Shown piece by piece: positions 5,111 to 8,235 of a stretch of DNA of 8,235 bases. The stretch's first letter is position 1, and each line of letters begins with the position of its first letter. The notes beneath the pieces were generated by a model. It did not search any database and was not told where the DNA came from. It saw only the letters and a list, made by a program, of their open reading frames with translations. The stretch comes from JBPOIS01 sp052034295. Its GTDB lineage: Bacteria; Pseudomonadota; Gammaproteobacteria; Pseudomonadales; Moraxellaceae. The position numbers and the translations under genes were made by a program. The stretch covers positions 1 through 8,235 of the forward strand of contig JBPOIS010000144.1 of the NCBI GenBank assembly GCA_052034295.1. Direction: 5' to 3'.

Positions 5111-6940
5111 ATGGCTGATGCACGACTTGCCAAAGACACTCAGGACAACATCCGCCGCCTGACCTTCGATGCCGTGATCGTCGGCGGGGGTGGCTCGGGG
5201 ATGCGCGCTTCCCTGCAACTGGCTGAAGCAGGCCTGAAAGTGGCCGTTCTGACCAAGGTTTTTCCGACCCGTTCGCACACCGTGGCTGCCCAGGGCGGCA
5301 TCGGCGCGTCGCTGGGCAACATGCAGGAAGACAACTGGCACTATCACTTCTATGACACCGTCAAGGGCTCGGACTGGCTGGGCGACGAAGACGCGATCGA
5401 GTACATGTGCCGCGAAGCCCCCAAGGTGGTCTACGAGCTGGAACACTGGGGCATGCCGTTTGACCGCAACCCGGATGGCACCATCTACCAGCGTCCGTTT
5501 GGCGGCCACTCGGCCAACTACGGCGAAAAAGCCGTGCCGCGTGCCTGCGCGGCAGCGGACCGGACCGGCCACGCGCTGCTGCATACCCTGTATCAAAAAA
5601 ACCTGGAACTGGGCACCCAGTTCTTCGTCGAGTGGATTGCGCTGGACCTGATCCGCAACGCCGACGGTGACGTGCTGGGCGTGACCGCCATTGACCTGGA
5701 AACCGGCGACATCGGCGTGTTCCAGGGGCAGGCCACCCTGTTTGCCACCGGCGGTGCCGGGCGCATCTATGCCGCTTCGACCAATGCCTACATCAACACT
5801 GGCGATGGTCTGGGCATGGCGGCGCGTGCCGGCATCCCGCTGCAGGACATGGAATTCTGGCAGTTCCACCCGACCGGCGTGGCCGGTGCAGGCGTGCTGC
5901 TGACCGAAGGCTGCCGTGGCGAAGGCGGCATCCTGCGCAACTGCAACGGCGAGCCGTTCATGGAGCGCTATGCGCCGACCCTGAAGGATCTGGCCCCGCG
6001 TGACTTCGTGTCGCGTTCGATGGACCAGGAAATCAAGGAAGGCCGTGGCTGTGGCCCCAACAAGGACTACATCCTGCTCGACCTGACCCACCTGGGTGCC
6101 GAGACCATCCACAAGCGCCTGCCTTCGGTGTACGAAATCGGCATCAACTTTGCCAACGTCGACTGCACCAAGGAACCGATCCCGGTGGTGCCGACCATCC
6201 ACTACCAGATGGGCGGCATCCCCACCAACATCCATGGTCAGGTGGTGGTCCCCAACGGCGACACCCCCAACCAGCCGGTCAAAGGCCTCTATGCCATCGG
6301 CGAATGTTCCTGCGTGAGCGTGCATGGGGCCAACCGCCTGGGCACCAACTCGCTGCTGGATCTGGTGGTGTTTGGCAAGGCCGCTGGCCAGCACATCATC
6401 GACACCGTGCGCAACAGCAAGGATGCCTACGAGCCGCTGCCGCGCGAAGTGCTCGAAGCCACCATGCAGCGCGTCAATGGCCTGCAGGCCACCACCAGCG
6501 GTGAAAACGCCCAGGACGTGGCCGACGAAATCCGCCGCATCATGCAGCAGCATGCCGGGGTGTTCCGCACCCAGGCCAGCATGGACGAAGGCGTGCAAAA
6601 AATCCTCGCCCTGGAATCGCGTGTGCGCAACATCCACCTGACCGACAAATCCTGGGTATTCAACACTGCCCGGATCGAGGCGCTGGAAGTGGCCAACCTG
6701 TACGAAGCCGCCAAGGCCACCATGATTTCGGCGGCGGCCCGCAAGGAATGCCGTGGTGCGCACACTGTGCTGGACTACGAGCATCCGGCTGACCACCCGA
6801 CCATGGCCAATGGCCGTAACGATGAAGAATGGCGCAAGCACACCCTGTGGTACTCGGCGGACAACCGTCTGACCTACAAGCCGGTGCGCACCAAGCCCCT
6901 GACCGTTGATCCGGTTCCGCCTGCCCCGCGGACATTCTAA
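5111..6940 (+). CDS. sdhA: Succinate dehydrogenase flavoprotein subunit
   Basis: Catalytic subunit on the cytoplasmic face that oxidises succinate to fumarate and passes electrons through FAD to SdhB. The ATG at 5111 follows GAGGA (5096-5100, overlapping the sdhD stop) with a 10-base spacer. The 609-residue product is about 20 longer than E. coli SdhA (588), of which 11 residues precede the flavin motif. The dinucleotide motif GGGGSG is at 25-30. His56 in FPTRSHTVAAQGG is the expected site of covalent FAD attachment. Active-site residues by alignment to E. coli are His253 (WQFHPTG), Arg297 (PRDFVSRS), His364 (PTIHYQMGG) and Arg409 (HGANRLGTNS). All are intact, so it should be active. Covalent flavinylation normally needs SdhE, which is not encoded in this window. 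It ends in the typical PPAPRTF tail. Confidence 0.98.
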   Translation: MADARLAKDTQDNIRRLTFDAVIVGGGGSGMRASLQLAEAGLKVAVLTKVFPTRSHTVAAQGGIGASLGNMQEDNWHYHFYDTVKGSDWLGDEDAIEYMCREAPKVVYELEHWGMPFDRNPDGTIYQRPFGGHSANYGEKAVPRACAAADRTGHALLHTLYQKNLELGTQFFVEWIALDLIRNADGDVLGVTAIDLETGDIGVFQGQATLFATGGAGRIYAASTNAYINTGDGLGMAARAGIPLQDMEFWQFHPTGVAGAGVLLTEGCRGEGGILRNCNGEPFMERYAPTLKDLAPRDFVSRSMDQEIKEGRGCGPNKDYILLDLTHLGAETIHKRLPSVYEIGINFANVDCTKEPIPVVPTIHYQMGGIPTNIHGQVVVPNGDTPNQPVKGLYAIGECSCVSVHGANRLGTNSLLDLVVFGKAAGQHIIDTVRNSKDAYEPLPREVLEATMQRVNGLQATTSGENAQDVADEIRRIMQQHAGVFRTQASMDEGVQKILALESRVRNIHLTDKSWVFNTARIEALEVANLYEAAKATMISAAARKECRGAHTVLDYEHPADHPTMANGRNDEEWRKHTLWYSADNRLTYKPVRTKPLTVDPVPPAPRTF

Positions 6941-6952
6941 AAGGAACCTGAC

Positions 6953-7663
6953 ATGAGCCGTGGTACCCGTACCTTCGAAATCTACCGCTATGATCCGGAC
7001 AAGGACAAAGCGCCGTACATGCAGACCTACACCATCGAACTGCTCGACAGTGACCGGATGCTGCTGGATGTGCTGATCCGCCTGAAAAAAGTCGATGAGA
7101 CGCTGGCGTTCCGCCGCTCCTGCCGCGAAGGCATCTGTGGCTCGGACGGCATGAACATCAACGGCAAAAACGGTCTGGCCTGCCTGCAGAACATGAACAG
7201 CCTGCCGCAGAAGATCGTGCTGCGTCCGCTGCCCGGTCTGCCGGTGATCCGTGATCTGGTTGTGGACATGAACCAGTTCTACACCCAGTACGAAAAGGTC
7301 CGTCCCTACCTGATCAACAACCAGCCTGCGCCGCCGACCGAGCGCCTGCAGTCGCCGGAAGATCGCGAAAAGCTCAACGGCCTGTACGAGTGCATCCTGT
7401 GTGCCTGCTGCTCGACCTCGTGCCCGAGCTTCTGGTGGAACCCCGACAAGTTCCTCGGCCCCAGCGCGCTGATCCAGGCCTACCGCTTCCTGGCGGACAG
7501 CCGTGACACCGCCACCGCCGAACGTCTGGCGCGGCTCGATGACCCGTTCAGCATCTTCCGCTGCCGGGGCATCATGAACTGCGTGTCGGTGTGTCCAAAA
7601 GGCCTGAACCCGACCAAGGCCATCGGCCACATCCGCAGCATGCTGCTGGATCAGGCGGGCTAA
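6953..7663 (+). CDS. sdhB: Succinate dehydrogenase iron-sulfur subunit
   Basis: Carries electrons from the SdhA flavin to quinone through three Fe-S clusters. AAGGA (6941-6945) lies 7 bases before the ATG; the gene starts 12 bases after sdhA. It has 236 residues, near the E. coli length of 238. The [2Fe-2S] ligands are Cys57, Cys62, Asp65 and Cys77 (SCREGICGSDG; Asp65 takes the place of the fourth ligand, as in E. coli). The [4Fe-4S] ligands are Cys147, Cys150, Cys153 and Cys214. The [3Fe-4S] ligands are Cys157, Cys204 and Cys210. The quinone-site tryptophan lies in SFWWNPDKF (159-167). One difference from E. coli is Arg205 in CRGIMNC, where E. coli has His207 (CHSIMNC); I believe such variants occur in betaproteobacteria. 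Last gene of the operon, ending in a strong terminator. Confidence 0.98.
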   Translation: MSRGTRTFEIYRYDPDKDKAPYMQTYTIELLDSDRMLLDVLIRLKKVDETLAFRRSCREGICGSDGMNINGKNGLACLQNMNSLPQKIVLRPLPGLPVIRDLVVDMNQFYTQYEKVRPYLINNQPAPPTERLQSPEDREKLNGLYECILCACCSTSCPSFWWNPDKFLGPSALIQAYRFLADSRDTATAERLARLDDPFSIFRCRGIMNCVSVCPKGLNPTKAIGHIRSMLLDQAG

Positions 7664-7691
7664 ACACCGCCCGGCAAAAAAAACACCGCCC
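7663..7691 (+). repeat. Direct repeat of a terminator arm (10-mer, period 19)
   Basis: AACACCGCCC occurs at 7663-7672, overlapping the sdhB stop by one base, and again at 7682-7691. Both copies can pair with the single GGGCGGT at 7696-7702, giving two alternative hairpins of different loop size (4 or 23 nt). Confidence 0.7.
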
Positions 7692-7707
7692 TGAGGGGCG
7701 GTTTTTT
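7676..7707 (+). terminator. sdhCDAB intrinsic terminator
   Basis: An A-tract (7676-7683), a perfect 7-bp stem ACCGCCC (7685-7691) and GGGCGGT (7696-7702), loop TGAG, and six T (7702-7707). It begins 13 bases after the sdhB stop and closes the operon, leaving no room for sdhE or another co-transcribed gene. Confidence 0.92.
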
Positions 7708-7777
7708 GATGCCTGACTCTCGTGCATGCAGCGGCTTCGGTCAGGGCTGTCATCGATGGGTCGTCTTTAAAAAACTG

Positions 7778-7822
7778 CTGCATTCAGATCAATAACGTGT
7801 GTTCCATATTGATCTTTTGCAG
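7778..7822. repeat. 45-nt interrupted palindrome upstream of the lipoprotein gene
   Basis: Inner arms AGATCAATA (7786-7794) and TATTGATCT (7807-7815) are a perfect 9-bp inverted repeat around a 12-base spacer. Outer arms CTGCA (7778-7782) and TGCAG (7818-7822) extend it across a 3/2-base asymmetric break. It could be an operator or an RNA stem-loop. The TTTTG after the inner arm is too short for a confident terminator. Confidence 0.6.
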
Positions 7823-7837
7823 GGCAGGGTGTAAACT
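7809..7837 (+). promoter_or_regulatory. Candidate sigma70 promoter for the lipoprotein gene
   Basis: TTGATC (7809-7814), a 17-base spacer, and TAAACT (7832-7837). The -35 falls in the right arm of the 45-nt palindrome. The implied leader is about 130 nt. A closer promoter in the AT-richer stretch at 7915-7960 cannot be excluded. Confidence 0.35.
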
Positions 7838-7975
7838 CGGGTCATTCAAAAACACTGCTGTGCTGCTGCGCCTCAGGCAGGTCTACGCAAAAGCACAAAA
7901 CAATGGACCAGAGTCTTTTTCAGACTGATTCTGGAATAGGGCAAAATCAATAGCTGAATGTGGGGAGTCATCATC

Positions 7976-8235
7976 ATGAAGTTCCGGATGAATTTACTGG
8001 CATCATCAATCGTGGTGCTGGGTGTGGTCACCGTGGTGGCGGGCTGTTGTGGCGGCTCATCGGGCCATGGCACGCGGCACCAGAGCTATACTCAAGTTCC
8101 CCCGCGGAATAATCTGCAACAGGACTATCTGTATCAGCTGGTGTTCAGCGATCTGGCCACAGGCGCGCCCATCAGCGACGCCCTGCAAGTCCGTTTTGAA
8201 GGGCCCGCTGTGGACGCTGGGCTGGTGGTGGATGC
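7976..8235 (+). CDS. Putative lipoprotein, N-terminal part (3' end outside window)
   Basis: The ATG at 7976 is preceded by GGGGAG (7962-7967) with an 8-base spacer, and the frame stays open for 86 codons to the window edge. The N-terminus is a type II signal peptide: MKFRMN, a hydrophobic run at ~7-22, and the lipobox V21-A22-G23-C24. Cys24 would be the lipidated residue after cleavage. Cys25 and a Gly/Ser-rich linker follow. The residue at +2 is Cys rather than Asp, which by the E. coli rule favours outer-membrane sorting. Past the linker, YLYQLVFSDLATGAPISDA looks like a beta-rich extracytoplasmic domain, but I do not recognise the family. It is transcribed separately from sdhCDAB, after the sdhB terminator. 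Confidence 0.85.
   Translation, partial: MKFRMNLLASSIVVLGVVTVVAGCCGGSSGHGTRHQSYTQVPPRNNLQQDYLYQLVFSDLATGAPISDALQVRFEGPAVDAGLVVD

Noticed and set aside
5063..7783. 906-codon open frame on the minus strand opposite sdhA and sdhB
   Set aside because: It is antisense to two certain genes with intact catalytic motifs. Its translation is low-complexity (rich in H, V, Q, G, A, R), as expected from GC-biased codons read backwards.
7786..7815. FNR-type box (TTGAT-N4-ATCAA)
   Set aside because: The half-sites are present but in the opposite order and 12 bases apart (ATCAA...TTGAT), so it is not an FNR site.
7722..7928. 68-codon plus-strand frame between the sdh terminator and the lipoprotein gene
   Set aside because: No clear ribosome binding site, no recognisable product, and it runs across the palindrome and promoter candidate.

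Overview
The window looks like a chromosomal segment of a GC-rich proteobacterium, most likely a betaproteobacterium, possibly of the Neisseriales/Chromobacteriaceae type. This placement is an inference from the type II citrate synthase, the sdhCDAB gene order, the SdhB sequence and the base composition; no rRNA or other phylogenetic marker is present. The core is central metabolism: gltA (citrate synthase, minus strand, 2639-3925) diverges from sdhCDAB (succinate dehydrogenase / respiratory complex II, plus strand, 4355-7663). Citrate synthase feeds the TCA cycle. SdhAB oxidises succinate to fumarate, and the membrane anchor SdhCD passes the electrons to quinone. The shared 429-base divergent region holds a candidate sigma70-type promoter for each side, a palindrome over the gltA -35 hexamer, an attenuator-like hairpin in the gltA leader, and a stem-loop in the sdhC leader. 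Both transcription units end in clear intrinsic terminators with TGAG loops.

The left part is accessory. Bases 1-401 are the 3' end of a Vgr-related protein with a zincin HEMTH motif, a family often found near type VI secretion/VgrG loci. A perfect 11-bp hairpin lies inside its last codons. It is followed by a strikingly AT-rich block (about 402-2590; 15 G+C of 60 by hand count at 661-720, against 38 of 60 at 6181-6240 in sdhA). That block is filled by one unrecognised minus-strand gene for a 712-residue, largely helical protein. Its last ~70 residues resemble the small HicA toxin fold, fused to a large N-terminal region. No HicB-type antitoxin gene fits beside it. This single-gene insert between the Vgr-related gene and gltA is the best candidate in the window for something undescribed.

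The right end (7708-8235) holds a 45-nt interrupted palindrome that overlaps the -35 of a candidate promoter, then the start of a lipoprotein gene that runs off the window. No tRNA, rRNA, CRISPR array, insertion sequence or integrase was seen.
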